From: Nocardia xishanensis NBRC 101358
Lineage (GTDB): Bacteria; Actinomycetota; Actinomycetes; Mycobacteriales; Mycobacteriaceae
Direction: 5' to 3'
Assembly (NCBI RefSeq): GCF_001613365.1
Contig: NZ_BDCF01000015.1
Location: 102,783-166,782, forward strand
Length of the DNA stretch: 64,000 nt
Below the pieces are notes generated by a model. It saw only the letters and a list, made by a program, of their open reading frames with translations, searched no databases and was not told the origin of the DNA. Position 1 is the stretch's first letter. Every line of letters begins with the position of its first letter. Position numbers and translations under genes: made by a program. Positions 24,531-36,959 of the stretch are shown one piece after another.

Positions 24531-25490
24531 AACATAGAGACTCTAGCATGGCTGAGGATTGTCGCCCCGCGATCCGGCGAGCTGCTGGTGGACCCGGCAC
24601 GCGACACCGGGGAGCTGGCGCTGACGCTGCACAAGAGGTTGGAGGTTGTTCGGTCGGTCGCGGGGAGTCGCTAGGGTCGATTGCGGTGGTTGACGCCGCT
24701 GCCAGGTCCAGGGCTCGAGCGATGGTGTCCGACCAGGCGCGGATGGCGCTCCAGTCGCGCAGGTCGCCGTAGCGGGTGCCGCCGATGAGACGGAACAGGG
24801 TGCGCGTCTTCCACGAAACGTCGGCGCGTTCGTATTTCCCGGCGAAACCGATGTAGTCGCGAGGCGAGATCGCATCCCGCGGTGCGGCGATCTCGTCGGG
24901 CACCGTGCGTGCGAGGCGGGCCGATCGGACCACGCAGCGCCGGGCCGCCGCCGACGCTGAACATCCAGACATCCGTGGTCGACAACGCTTGGCGGTGATT
25001 GCCGATTTCGAGCTGCCGGGCGAATCGTCGTCAGATGGCGACTCGACAAGTTGTGACCGGTTCCGGCGGCCGACCGAACTGCCTACAGCGCTGGGTATTT
25101 CGGTCCTCGCGGCCGAACTCGAAGAACCCGGGCAGCGACGAAGCCGGTCCACGACACCAAGGCTCTGACTCCGGTGCGGGGCAGCGAGGCCGCTGACGGG
25201 CGACCGCCCGGGTTGCAGAGTGACCAGGCTGTGCAAGAACTGGCGCTGGCTTGCCGAATCGGCCGCAGCGCCTGGGACGTTCGTGTCCAACGGCTGCCGC
25301 GGCCACCGATGTGCTGCATCGCGGCAGGGCTCTGTGGGCGGGCGGCCGCGCAGAACAGTCGGTGGTCACCGATTCGAAGGTCCTTGGTCGGGGCAGGGCA
25401 GTCCTTTCGGGCCTGGGCGTCAGCGGTCGCGACTGGCGATGCTGGGCACGCCTGCGGTCGATACTCCGCACGGTGCACGCTCGAAAGGAT
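24531..25490 (-). other. Long non-annotated region with a coding-like fragment
   Basis: Between the ArsR gene and the DUF4389 gene no complete gene is visible. A minus-strand stretch around 24690-24935 reads coherently (EIAAPRDAISPRDYIGFAGK, then YERADVSWKTRTLFRLIGG) and looks like the internal part of a real protein, but it has no convincing start. The downstream sequence is low-complexity Ala/Pro. It is probably a decayed gene; the family was not recognised. Confidence 0.35.
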
Positions 25491-25504
25491 GAGGAGTGGT
25501 GTGC

Positions 25505-26185
25505 ATGAATGCCGTTGACAAGCCAAGGTATCCAGTGGCGCTGCGCGGTGATTTGGACGGGTCGCTATCGCGGTGGCGGTGGCTGGTGAAGTGGTTGCTG
25601 GCGATCCCGCATTACCTTGTTCTGATCGTGTTGTGGATCGGGTTCGTGGCGGCGACGCTGGCGGCGGGTATCGCCATCGTGTGCACGGGCCGGTATCCGC
25701 GCTCGTTGTTCGACTTCAATGTCGGGGTGCTGCGCTGGAATTGGCGGGTCCAGTTCTACACGTACGCGGCATTGGGCACCGACCGATATCCGCCGTTCAC
25801 CCTCGGACCCGCCGACTATCCGGCCGATCTGCAGGTCGAATACCCGGAGCGGTCCTCACGTTGGCAACCGCTGGTGAAGTGGTGGTTGCTGGCGATCCCG
25901 CACTACCTGGTGATCGCGGCGATGACCACGGCCGGACCGAATCTGGAGACCAGCCAATCCTCCACCGGCGGGGGCACCATCGGCCTGCTGGGTGTGTTGG
26001 TCCTTATCGCCGCGGTGACCTTGCTGTCTACCGGCCGCTACCCGCGCCCGTTGTTCGATTTCGTCATGGGCGTCAACCGCTGGCTCTACCGCGTGATCGC
26101 CTACGTCGCGCTCATGCGTGACGAGTACCCCCCGTTCCGGCTCGACCAAGGACCGCGGGAAGAACCGGCGACCACCACAGGATGA
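25505..26185 (+). CDS. DUF4389 domain-containing membrane protein
   Basis: A 226-residue protein made of two similar halves. Each has an amphipathic region, the motif RW..LVKW.LAIPHYLV, a transmembrane hairpin and TGRYPR.LFDF.(M/V)GV.RW..RV, the signature of tandem DUF4389. ATG at 25505 with AAGGATGAGGAG eight bases upstream. Function unknown. It is immediately followed by a SulP transporter on the same strand (66 bp gap), so the two may be an operon concerned with membrane transport. Confidence 0.8.
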   Translation: MNAVDKPRYPVALRGDLDGSLSRWRWLVKWLLAIPHYLVLIVLWIGFVAATLAAGIAIVCTGRYPRSLFDFNVGVLRWNWRVQFYTYAALGTDRYPPFTLGPADYPADLQVEYPERSSRWQPLVKWWLLAIPHYLVIAAMTTAGPNLETSQSSTGGGTIGLLGVLVLIAAVTLLSTGRYPRPLFDFVMGVNRWLYRVIAYVALMRDEYPPFRLDQGPREEPATTTG

Positions 26186-26251
26186 GAGGAGAGTCGCGGC
26201 GCTGGCTCGGCGGCGCGGAGCGGGACCCAGGCGACGGCGCGGGCGAGTCCG

Positions 26252-27967
26252 ATGAAACGCACAATATCGAAGATGAGAGTCGCGCAGGTGTTTCCGGGTT
26301 TGAGCCAGTTCCGTGACTATCGGCGTGGCTGGTTGGGTGCGGATGTGCTGGCGGGGGTGACCGTGGCGGCGTATCTGGTGCCCCAGGTGATGGCGTATGC
26401 GACGGTGGCAGGGTTGCCGCCGGTTGTCGGCCTGTGGGCGGTGCTGGGTCCATTGGCGGTGTATGTGGTGGTCGGTACCTCGCGCCAGCTCTCGGTAGGG
26501 CCGGAATCGACGACCGCGCTGATGACCGCGGTCGCCTTGGCTCCGCTGGCCGAGGGATATCCGGGGCGGTATGCGGCACTGGCCGCGATCCTGGCGGTGC
26601 TGGTGGGGTGCGTGTGCCTGGTCGGTGCGCTGATCCGGTTGGGCGTCCTGGCGGATCTGTTGTCCAAACCCGTTCTCGTCGGATATCTGGCTGGGACCGC
26701 GGGCATCATGATCGTCGGCCAGCTGGGCAGAATCAGCGGTGTGCCGGTGGAGGGCCAGACGATCCCTGACCAGTTGCGCTCCTTCGTCGAGAACCTCGAG
26801 CAGTGGCAGTGGCCGACCGCCGCGCTGGCAGCCGGTGTGCTGGCCGCGCTTGGGTTGGCGGTGTGGCGGACGCCGCGCCTGCCCGCACCGCTGCTTGCTG
26901 TGCTGGCCGCGACCGCGGTGGTCGCGGCGTTTTCGCTGCAGCGGCATGGCATCGCCACCGTCGGCCCGATTCCGGCCGGTATCCCGACTCCAGCTCTGTC
27001 GGGAGTGGCATGGGGCGACGTGGGGCAGCTGATATTGCCCGCGATCGGTATCGCGGTGGTGGGGTTCTCCGACAACGCTTTGACGGCGCGGGCCTTCGCG
27101 ACACGTCACGGCCGCCATATCGAGGCCAACACCGAGCTGGCGGCCCTGGGTGCGACGAATCTGGCCGCGGGGGTATTGCATGGATTCCCGGTCAGCTGCA
27201 GCGGTAGCCGGACCACCATCGCCGACGCCATGCACGCGCGCACCCAGATGTACTCGCTGACCGCGCTGGCGGTCGTGCTGGCGGTGTTGTTCGGCGCAAC
27301 GACAGTGCTGGCGGCGTTTCCCACAGCGGCGCTGGGCGCGCTGGTGATCTATGCCGCGCTGCGACTGATCGAATGGCCGGAGTTCGTGCGTATCGCTCGA
27401 TTCCGGCGCAGTGAGCTGCTGCTGGCGTTGGCCACTCTGGTCGCGGTGCTGGTTTTCGGCGTGCTCTACGGGGTGTTGATCGCGGTCGGGTTGTCGATCT
27501 TGGATCTGCTGCGCCGGGTAGCGCGCGCCCACGACGCCATCCTTGGATTCGTGCCCGGGATAGCGGGGATGCACGACCTCGATGACTATCCACAAGCCGA
27601 ACCCGTTGCCGGACTCGTGATCTACCGCTACGACGCGCCTCTGTGCTTCGCCAACGCCGACGACTTCCGCCGCCGCGCGCTCGCCGCGGTCGACCAGCAG
27701 ACCGACCGCGATGGGGTGGCGGTTCGCTGGTTCGTGCTCAACGCCGAAGCCAACGTCGAGGTCGACCTCACCGCGCTCGACGCGCTCGAACAATTGCGCG
27801 GCGAATTGACCACCCGGGGAATTACTTTCGCGATGGCGCGGGTCAAGCAAGACCTGCGCGCGAATCTCGACGCCGCCGGCCTGACCGGTCGCATCGGCGT
27901 CGAGCACCTGTATCCGACGCTGCCTACCGCGATCGCGGCCTATCAGGCCACGGTGGCGTCGACGTGA
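26252..27967 (+). CDS. SulP-family anion transporter with STAS domain
   Basis: A 571-residue SLC26/SulP protein of the Rv1739c type. The start of the membrane domain is ADVLAGVTVAAYLVPQVMAY; other markers are GTSRQLSVGPESTTA, the TM10 helix-start motif PVSCSGSRTTIADA and a C-terminal STAS domain (VIYRYDAPLCFANADDF, then the conserved FVLNAEANVEVDLTALDAL). It presumably moves sulfate or bicarbonate. It is the second SulP in 8 kb and is only distantly similar to the one at 20547. ATG 26252 lacks a strong ribosome-binding site; ATG 26273 is an alternative. Confidence 0.9.
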   Translation: MKRTISKMRVAQVFPGLSQFRDYRRGWLGADVLAGVTVAAYLVPQVMAYATVAGLPPVVGLWAVLGPLAVYVVVGTSRQLSVGPESTTALMTAVALAPLAEGYPGRYAALAAILAVLVGCVCLVGALIRLGVLADLLSKPVLVGYLAGTAGIMIVGQLGRISGVPVEGQTIPDQLRSFVENLEQWQWPTAALAAGVLAALGLAVWRTPRLPAPLLAVLAATAVVAAFSLQRHGIATVGPIPAGIPTPALSGVAWGDVGQLILPAIGIAVVGFSDNALTARAFATRHGRHIEANTELAALGATNLAAGVLHGFPVSCSGSRTTIADAMHARTQMYSLTALAVVLAVLFGATTVLAAFPTAALGALVIYAALRLIEWPEFVRIARFRRSELLLALATLVAVLVFGVLYGVLIAVGLSILDLLRRVARAHDAILGFVPGIAGMHDLDDYPQAEPVAGLVIYRYDAPLCFANADDFRRRALAAVDQQTDRDGVAVRWFVLNAEANVEVDLTALDALEQLRGELTTRGITFAMARVKQDLRANLDAAGLTGRIGVEHLYPTLPTAIAAYQATVAST

Positions 27968-27971
27968 TCAC

Positions 27972-28250
27972 AAATCCACGTGTCCTCGACCCGTGCGGTT
28001 CCCAGCTCCTGCGCGGCCGTCGCTCGCGCCCCAGAACGCGGGCGCGGTGCGATCACCCAGACCACCGGCCGCGGCGAGTTTCGCACCCGCGCAGACGCTC
28101 GACACCAGAGCGCCCTCACCGGAGCGGAGCGAAATGTACTCCCGCGCTGCGCGTCCCTGCGGATCGGCCGTGTCGAGCAACCCGTCGCGGGTATTCCGTC
28201 CGGTCGTGCCGACGCAACCTGCTGCCTGAGAAAACCGATGGTGCTGAGTG
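27972..28250 (-). pseudogene. Remnant of a DJ-1/PfpI-type protein
   Basis: On the minus strand, GALVSSVCAGAKLAAAGGL carries the nucleophile-elbow signature of the DJ-1/PfpI (GATase1-like) family, where V(T/S)SVC(T/A)GA..LAAAGLL is conserved. The frame then breaks. The following residues (ELGTARVEDTWI) continue in another frame, as in the family's next strand. No start or complete domain is present, so this is a frameshifted relic lying between the SulP and flippase genes. Confidence 0.4.
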
Positions 28251-28275
28251 TGAGGCCAGGGCCGGTATGCCGACG

Positions 28276-30678
28276 TCACAGGATGTGATGACGCTGCAGG
28301 GCGCGGAAGGAGAAGAAGCCGACGGCGGCTGGAATCCAGAAAGTCGCCAGCCGGTAGGCGAGCACGCCAGCGACGGCGGGCGCGCTTGTCACGCCGCCGA
28401 CCATGAGCCCGGCAACCAGGGATGCCTCGACGACGCCGAGGCCGGCGGGGGTCGGGCTCGCCGCGCCGAGAGCTTGGCCGCCGAGGAATACCGCGGCGAC
28501 CAGGGCGGCTGATGGAGTTCCGCCGAAGGCGTGTACCGAGAAGCCCAGGGCCGCGATGTAGGCGATGTTGGCGCCCACTTGGCCGCCGATGAGGAGTGCC
28601 GCGCGTTTCGGCGTGCGGAGGATGTCCGCCATCGAGCGGGCGGTGCTGCGGATCTCGGTGAGCCAGCCCGGGCGGCGCAGCAGTACGGCGATGGCGATGC
28701 CGAGCGCGGTCATCACGGCGACGAATCCGATGAGCAGGCTCCAGCGGCTGGGCAGTGCGGAGGACAGCAGCGACCGAGAGCTGCCGAGCCACAGTCCTAC
28801 GCCACCCAATTCGAGGACATGCAGCACAGCGCCCGAGGTCGCCGTCAGCGCGATGACGGCGATCGCGGTGGTCCGCGGCAGACCACAGCGCTCAAGGTAT
28901 CGTTCGTTGACTGCGGTTCCGCCGAGGCCATAGGGTGCCAACCGGTTGGCGAACGAGGTCGCCAGCTGGACGTTCATGGTGCGGCCGAAGGCGAGGGCGC
29001 GGGGGCTGGCGCCCATGAACGTCAGCGCCGCCGCGGCATAGGTCGCCGCCGACATCGCGAGTGCTCCCACGAGCCACTGCCACCGGGCGTCGTCCAAAGT
29101 GGTGACCAGTTGGCCGAGCTGACCGATCTGTGGCAGCAGCACATAGGTCGCGAACGCGGTGGCCGCGATCCAGCCCAGAGTGCGCCAGCGAAACCGCAAC
29201 AGCACCTCCGGCCGGGCGGGTTCGGCGCCGATGGCGTCGCCGACCGCAGCACGCAGCTCGTCGAGCAGGCCGCGCCGATGCCGGGCGGCGCTGCGGGTCG
29301 CCGATGCCAACGCGAGCGGTTGCAGCAGCGGCGCAGCCCCTTTCAACGCGTCGGGGCCGAGAATCCGGTGCGCGGTCGCTACCGCACGCTGGGTGCCGAC
29401 CTTCAGGCTCATCGACGCCAGCGCCTCGGCGACATCGGCGTCGAGCCGGTGGTCGGAGGCGGCGGATTCGCCGAAGCCGAAGTCGATGATCCACGGCGTC
29501 TGGCTCTCGTCGAGCAGGATGTTGGCCAGCCGCAGGTCGCGATGTGCGATGCGAGCGGCCCGCAGCCGCGCGATCTGGGCCCAGACTTCGCACAGCACCT
29601 CGTCGGAGACGGGTTCGGAGCAACGAGCGAGATCACGCCCCGGGATGCGCGTTTCGGCGAGCCACGCGTCACCGTTGTCGGCTACACCGACCGAAACGAC
29701 CGTCGGCGTGCGCACACCAGCTCGCTGGGCCAGCAGGGCGATGAACGCCTCGTGCTCGGCCTGTTGCTTCGGTGTCGCGAACGGATATTCGTCTTCTACT
29801 TCGCGAAAGACGAGGTGGCGGAACAGCTTGAACAAGATATCGGAATTGCGTTCGTGGTACCCGATCACTTTGACGAACAGTTCGGTGCGAAGTCCGGAGA
29901 TATCCGCGCTCACCAGGAACGGCCGCGAACCGCGTGCGTCCAGTACAGCGGGCTCCACCCGGATCGGGTTCCAACCGGCCGCGGCGAGCGCCGCGCGGAG
30001 CACGGGAGCCTCGGCGCGGTGTACGGGGGCACCCCAGATCAGGTGCAGCGCGGCGGCAACCGTCCAACCCAGAGCCGCTCCGCCGACGACATCGAGCACC
30101 ATATGCGCCCCGACGAAGACCCGTGACGCGGCTACCACGCCCGCGGTCGCCCAGGCGATTCGCCGCCACGGACGCGGCAACCACGGCGCGGCGGCCGCCG
30201 CCATTGCCGCGGCGACCGCGGCGTGTCCCGAGACGAAGCCGAGCCCGCCTTGATGAGTCCGCAGCATCAGCTCGTTCAGCAGGACATCCGGGCGCGCCCG
30301 TCCCACCAGGGATTTCACCTCGATGGCCAGCAGGTAGGCCAGTACGCCTGCCGCCGCGACATCGCGGGCCAGCCCGAAACGCCTGGTGACCAGCGCGAGA
30401 CCGGCGACGACGCCGACCGCGCCGATCGTGCCGAGCTGCATCACCACCAGCACGACCGGCGCCACCCAGGACGGCAGGTCGTTGATCACCCGGAACAGGT
30501 CCACCTCGAGCCGCGGGACCTCGGTGCGGCGGGCCACCAGTGCCGAAACACCAAGAGTCACAAGCCCCAGCACCAGCCGGATCACATCAGCGGCGTGCCG
30601 CCCCAGTACGATCGGATATGTCTGATCACCGGTCGTGCCGGCTATTGGTGTCGAATCCCGGACAACCTCGGTGGTCAT
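28276..30678 (-). CDS. PAP2 phosphatase - kinase-like - flippase fusion membrane protein
   Basis: An 800-residue three-part protein. Residues 30-190 are a PAP2/lipid phosphatase with K-S-L-V-G-R-A-R-P, an altered VSGHA (P to V) and SRVFVGAHMVLDV. Residues 250-430 form an aminoglycoside/RIO-like kinase fold with HRDLRLANILLDE and the metal motif IIDFGFGE. Residues 460-795 are an MprF/AglD-type flippase (UPF0104) with eight or so helices and the motif PTPAGLGVVEA. Comparable fusions occur in mycobacteria. A role in polyprenyl or phospholipid recycling across the membrane is inferred. ATG 30678 or 30687. Confidence 0.85.
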   Translation of the reverse strand: MTTEVVRDSTPIAGTTGDQTYPIVLGRHAADVIRLVLGLVTLGVSALVARRTEVPRLEVDLFRVINDLPSWVAPVVLVVMQLGTIGAVGVVAGLALVTRRFGLARDVAAAGVLAYLLAIEVKSLVGRARPDVLLNELMLRTHQGGLGFVSGHAAVAAAMAAAAAPWLPRPWRRIAWATAGVVAASRVFVGAHMVLDVVGGAALGWTVAAALHLIWGAPVHRAEAPVLRAALAAAGWNPIRVEPAVLDARGSRPFLVSADISGLRTELFVKVIGYHERNSDILFKLFRHLVFREVEDEYPFATPKQQAEHEAFIALLAQRAGVRTPTVVSVGVADNGDAWLAETRIPGRDLARCSEPVSDEVLCEVWAQIARLRAARIAHRDLRLANILLDESQTPWIIDFGFGESAASDHRLDADVAEALASMSLKVGTQRAVATAHRILGPDALKGAAPLLQPLALASATRSAARHRRGLLDELRAAVGDAIGAEPARPEVLLRFRWRTLGWIAATAFATYVLLPQIGQLGQLVTTLDDARWQWLVGALAMSAATYAAAALTFMGASPRALAFGRTMNVQLATSFANRLAPYGLGGTAVNERYLERCGLPRTTAIAVIALTATSGAVLHVLELGGVGLWLGSSRSLLSSALPSRWSLLIGFVAVMTALGIAIAVLLRRPGWLTEIRSTARSMADILRTPKRAALLIGGQVGANIAYIAALGFSVHAFGGTPSAALVAAVFLGGQALGAASPTPAGLGVVEASLVAGLMVGGVTSAPAVAGVLAYRLATFWIPAAVGFFSFRALQRHHIL

Positions 30679-30815
30679 CGCCCTCATCTTTCGTGCGGTG
30701 GCCTCCTTCGCGGAGGATCCGTGTGTAACCGTGTCAGGCGGCCGTGCCCGAGAGGGAGGGGACATCGGCTCCCAGTTCGGGGTCGAAGTGCCCCGCAGGG
30801 CGGTACTCGCCTCGG

Positions 30816-31430
30816 TCACCGTGGATTCCGCACGCCCACAATCAGATTGAGTAGTGCGCCGACGGCGATTCCCGCGGCGGCACCGCCCATCACGTCGAGC
30901 GGGGTATGGGCACCGAGATAGATACGTGCGACGGCGGCCAGGATCGCGATCGCCAGCGTCACAGACCGCTGGCCGCGGCTCGAATAGGGGATCAACAGCG
31001 TCACCATCCCGAAGAGCAGCAGCGCGTGACCGGACGGGAACGCCGAACCGACGGTCGGCACATCGCGCAGGACCGCGTCCGCCATGATGGCGCCAGGACG
31101 TCGATGGACTACGAGCGACTTCAAGATGTCTCGCTCCACAACGAGTTTCACCGGGATCAACAACAGTAGACCGGCGGCGAGGCGAAATCTGCGCGCTCCC
31201 AGCGCGATTGCCGCGACAACGGCGGGAGCGCCGAGCACTCCCGCCAACTGGATCAGCCAGAAAGGCCGAAAGAGCCCGTCGGGCAGTGTGTTGATCATCC
31301 GGAACAGCGCGTGATCGGCACGGTCGACGACCCCTGAGCCGCACGCCCACGCGAGAGCCGCGCACACCGCCACACCAGCGACCGCGAGCTGTAGGTCCGC
31401 GCCACGTCGCCGAACCGGGCTCGTCACCAT
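30816..31430 (-). CDS. PAP2-family membrane phosphatase
   Basis: A 204-residue protein of about six membrane segments. The phosphatase triad is KSLVVHRRP (motif 1), PSGHALL (motif 2) and ARIYLGAHTPLDVMGG (motif 3, catalytic His). It dephosphorylates a lipid phosphate such as undecaprenyl or decaprenyl pyrophosphate, or phosphatidate. It lies 137 bp upstream of the PAP2-kinase-flippase gene on the same strand and is probably functionally paired with it. The ATG at 31430 is chosen; 29 upstream codons are open but hydrophilic. Confidence 0.85.
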   Translation of the reverse strand: MVTSPVRRRGADLQLAVAGVAVCAALAWACGSGVVDRADHALFRMINTLPDGLFRPFWLIQLAGVLGAPAVVAAIALGARRFRLAAGLLLLIPVKLVVERDILKSLVVHRRPGAIMADAVLRDVPTVGSAFPSGHALLLFGMVTLLIPYSSRGQRSVTLAIAILAAVARIYLGAHTPLDVMGGAAAGIAVGALLNLIVGVRNPR

Positions 31431-31672
31431 CACCGCGGTCCCGCACTCAGGTCCGCCGATCGGGATCCGCGGGCCGGTCGAACCACGCCGATGGCCGGTA
31501 CGGAATGAAGGGCGCATGATCGACTCCGGCTGTCATGTGGCTGGTGGTGCGGGACCGGCAGCTATTGAACTCCGACCAGCTATGCACGGCGATCACCGCG
31601 GCGTCGAGCCGAGGAGCCTCCGCGAAGCGGCGAATGCCGCACTGCGGCAATAAGTTTCCCTGGTAAGCGCGA

Positions 31673-32131
31673 CTACGTGCCGTGGGTGCCGGCGGCCTGG
31701 TTGTCGATGAGTTCGATGCCGGAGACGATCGTGGGCTCGATCTCGATCACACCGTCCATCGGTGAACCGATCCACGGTCGCAGAAGCCGCTGATAGCGGT
31801 CGATCCGCGCGGGATCGGTTACCGGACGCGCTATCCCGGTCACCACCACCGACCAACCGGTGCGGCGGTCTATATCGAGGTCATCGGCTTGGTAAGCCAC
31901 CACGACGCCCGAGCGGCCCCGCACGGCCGCGGAGAACTGGGAGGCGAGCCTGGTGCGCACGATGATCGAGCCGTTGTCGACCAGATGGTTGACCGGACGG
32001 ATCGCGGGCAGCGCGTCACGCGTGTACACCACACGACCGAACGGTGCTTGCGCCAGCAGTGCCAAGGCATCTTCGCGATCCAATTCGATGACATTGCTGT
32101 CGGTCTGGCCCACAATAGAGGAGCCGCTCAC
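31673..32131 (-). CDS. Pyridoxamine 5'-phosphate oxidase-fold (PPOX/FDOR) protein
   Basis: A 152-residue split-barrel flavin/F420-type protein. The pattern [13 protein letters not shown], then [39 protein letters not shown] and [12 protein letters not shown] matches mycobacterial dormancy proteins of the Rv0080/Rv3129 type. The exact cofactor (FMN or F420) cannot be read from sequence. GTG start. It fits the surrounding DevR regulon, although no convincing DevR box was found directly upstream. Confidence 0.8.
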   Translation of the reverse strand: MSGSSIVGQTDSNVIELDREDALALLAQAPFGRVVYTRDALPAIRPVNHLVDNGSIIVRTRLASQFSAAVRGRSGVVVAYQADDLDIDRRTGWSVVVTGIARPVTDPARIDRYQRLLRPWIGSPMDGVIEIEPTIVSGIELIDNQAAGTHGT

Positions 32132-32478
32132 CGTCGTGCGCCCCGTCCGACGCCGCGGCGATCAGCACGGCGTGAACACCGCACACAGTCGGCGAACGCC
32201 ACCCCCTCAATCGGTTCACAAGGTCCCACGTGATGCCCTATCCGTTCGCGCGTGTGCTCGATCGCTCCATGTCACCAACTTCGCTGAGCTGCTCGTCAGG
32301 GCCGAAGGTCGTCGGCATCGAGGACCAAAGGCCGTACCACCGGCACGGGTTGGTCGTTCGGAACGCCACCCAAGCCTTTCGGTGCCGGTCATAACGCTGT
32401 CCAGGAGCGGGATGTCGCCGGATCGGCTTGGTAGTGACCTATCCGCCTGCGCGGATGAGGCGCGCCGGTCGAGGCCGG
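32132..32478. other. Intergenic region without a recognisable gene
   Basis: It separates the PPOX gene from the nitroreductase fusion. The E-box-like CACGTG at about 32227 lies inside an imperfect GGTCC/GGGCA inverted repeat, but the spacing does not fit a DevR box. No coding frame is supported. Confidence 0.4.
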
Positions 32479-35506
<3,028 letters not shown>

Positions 35507-35599
35507 ATCCGACGAGTCCGCCAAGGGTTTCGTCGACCTCGCTACGAGATGTTCGCGCGAGGTCGATGGTGGGAGGCGGAGTCGCAGTGCAGCGGTGGT

Positions 35600-35803
35600 C
35601 TCCCGGCCCTGCGGGTGCTGACCCCGGCACCCGCCTTGCTGCGCGGACTTGTTCGTGCCGCCGGTCAGCACCAGCGCCAGCAGCGGGCAGGCCGCTGCGG
35701 CCTGGAGCAGCAGGAGGCTGGCGGCAGGCAAGCCGGCCAGGACCAGTGCGGTGATCACAACGGCCACTGCGAGTGCATATATGGGTGCGTGACGGATGTT
35801 CAT
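35600..35803 (-). CDS. Small membrane protein (N-terminal part clear, 3' end uncertain)
   Basis: From the ATG at 35803 the frame encodes NIRHAPIYALAVAVV, then a hydrophobic hairpin (ITALVLAGLPAASLLLLQAA, ACPLLALVL), resembling the two-helix DUF2933-type small membrane proteins. After about residue 50 the frame runs on without a stop to 34928, antisense to devS, which is not credible. A frameshift near 35640 is likely, and the end given here is approximate. It starts 22 bp after the HPF-like stop, so it would be the second gene of that operon. It is the only plausible gene in the gap 35507-35825. Confidence 0.4.
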
Positions 35804-35825
35804 CGTGCTTCCTCGGGGCGGTTTC

Positions 35826-36629
35826 TCACTGCTGTGTCGGTGGTGTGATCAGGCCGTAGTCGCCGTCGTAGCGGTGGTAGAGCACGCTGCCCCGGTTCGA
35901 CGCCCGGTCGCGGAAGAACACGAACGGCAGGCCGGTCAGCTCCAGACGCGCGACGGCGTCCTCGACATCGAGCGCCGGTGCGGGCGTCGGACTGACTGTG
36001 AACGACACAGCGCTCCGAGTCACGGATGCGGGACGCGGATCCACCTGCGCAAGGCGGTAACTTCTGTCTTCGCCGCGATACAACACGCTGTCGGCGTCGG
36101 TGCCGGATTCGGTGAACAGGTGGAAGTCGTAGTCCATGATCTCCATGTCGAACACGGCCTCGTCGCAGGTCTCGCCGAGCAGCGCATACGATTTGCGCCG
36201 CACGATCCGGCGCGGCTCAGCGGTGTCCCGAGCGCGTGGCAACAAGCCGCCTACGGTGCCACCGTGTCGACATTCGACCGATCGCGAACGGGACAGTTCC
36301 CCGTGCACTGCTCCTCCGTGCCGAGCCAACCGCTCGAGGCGTGTTCTCAACCGGGCAGCGAGCAGATCGATCGCTTCTCTGGTGGTCGCGGCAGCGACCT
36401 GGACCCGTACCGGTCGGCCGTTCATGTTCACATTCGCCTGCGCGACGATCGGGCGGGCCACCGCAGGGTCGGCGTGCCCGGTGATTCGCACCCGCATTCC
36501 GAGCAGCGGCTCGGGTGCGTAATCCAAAGCGGCGCTGATCTTCTCACGTGCGTAGTCGGCCGCTGCAGCCGAGACATGGTGCCCGATCGATATCCGTAGT
36601 GCCGCGTCCGTTGCGGTGCCTTTGCTCAT
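35826..36629 (-). CDS. Dormancy-associated HPF/DATIN-like ribosome hibernation factor
   Basis: 267 residues. An N-terminal HPF-like ribosome-binding domain spans about 15-110 (ISIGHHVSAAAADYAREKI, then RVRITG and QANVNMNGRPVRVQVAA). Two C-terminal modules follow that resemble the HPF dimerisation domain, MEIMDYDFHLFTESGTDADS and LPFVFFRDRASNRGSVLYHR, each ending in a (V)LYR/H.(G/D).Y.L pattern. This matches Rv0079 (DATIN), a DevR-regulated translation inhibitor. A near-consensus DevR box lies 36-50 bp upstream. It is divergent from devR. Confidence 0.88.
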   Translation of the reverse strand: MSKGTATDAALRISIGHHVSAAAADYAREKISAALDYAPEPLLGMRVRITGHADPAVARPIVAQANVNMNGRPVRVQVAAATTREAIDLLAARLRTRLERLARHGGAVHGELSRSRSVECRHGGTVGGLLPRARDTAEPRRIVRRKSYALLGETCDEAVFDMEIMDYDFHLFTESGTDADSVLYRGEDRSYRLAQVDPRPASVTRSAVSFTVSPTPAPALDVEDAVARLELTGLPFVFFRDRASNRGSVLYHRYDGDYGLITPPTQQ

Positions 36630-36664
36630 GTGAACGACTCTGGCACCGATCCCGAAGCGGGGAG

Positions 36665-36679
36665 AGGGCCGAAAGTCCC
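36665..36679. promoter_or_regulatory. DevR (DosR) box, best match in the window
   Basis: Read on the minus strand the site is GGGACTTTCGGCCCT, a full match to the GGGAC-N5-GCCCT form of the mycobacterial DevR box. It is 36-50 bp upstream of the HPF-like gene and in the shared divergent region with devR, so DevR could also autoregulate. The remainder of 36630-36959 holds no gene. Confidence 0.7.
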
Positions 36680-36959
36680 GTCCAGCGTCCGCCGATGGCC
36701 CCATTGTCGGTGCGTCCGGAGGACCCGCCCGAAGGGCTTCTGGCACTGCGGTTTCGCTCGTCATCCGTGCACCGCCGGCCACCACGCTCTGGGCATTCCG
36801 GACGCCTTGGCGGTCGGGCGTGTCCTCGGCATGTCCCGGCAGCCTTGTCGTCATCGCTATAGAGGCAGCCGTTTTCGATTTCGGTGTTGGTTTGTTCATC
36901 GGCCTCATCCGGCGCGTATCTTCGTACGCTGAGAAGATGGCTGACGGAGGTGTATGGAC

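Noticed and set aside
25856..27907. 683-codon minus-strand frame
   Set aside because: Antisense to the second SulP gene; His/Gln/Arg-rich shadow.
28531..30126. 531-codon plus-strand frame
   Set aside because: Antisense to the PAP2-kinase-flippase gene; no family resemblance.
30757..30772. GGGGACATCGGCTCCC as a further DevR box
   Set aside because: The second half (CTCCC) does not fit the other boxes and the downstream gene is not a typical dormancy gene.
32222..32245. GGTCCCACGTGATGCCCT as a DevR box for the PPOX gene
   Set aside because: Half-site spacing is three bases too long compared with the 15-bp boxes.
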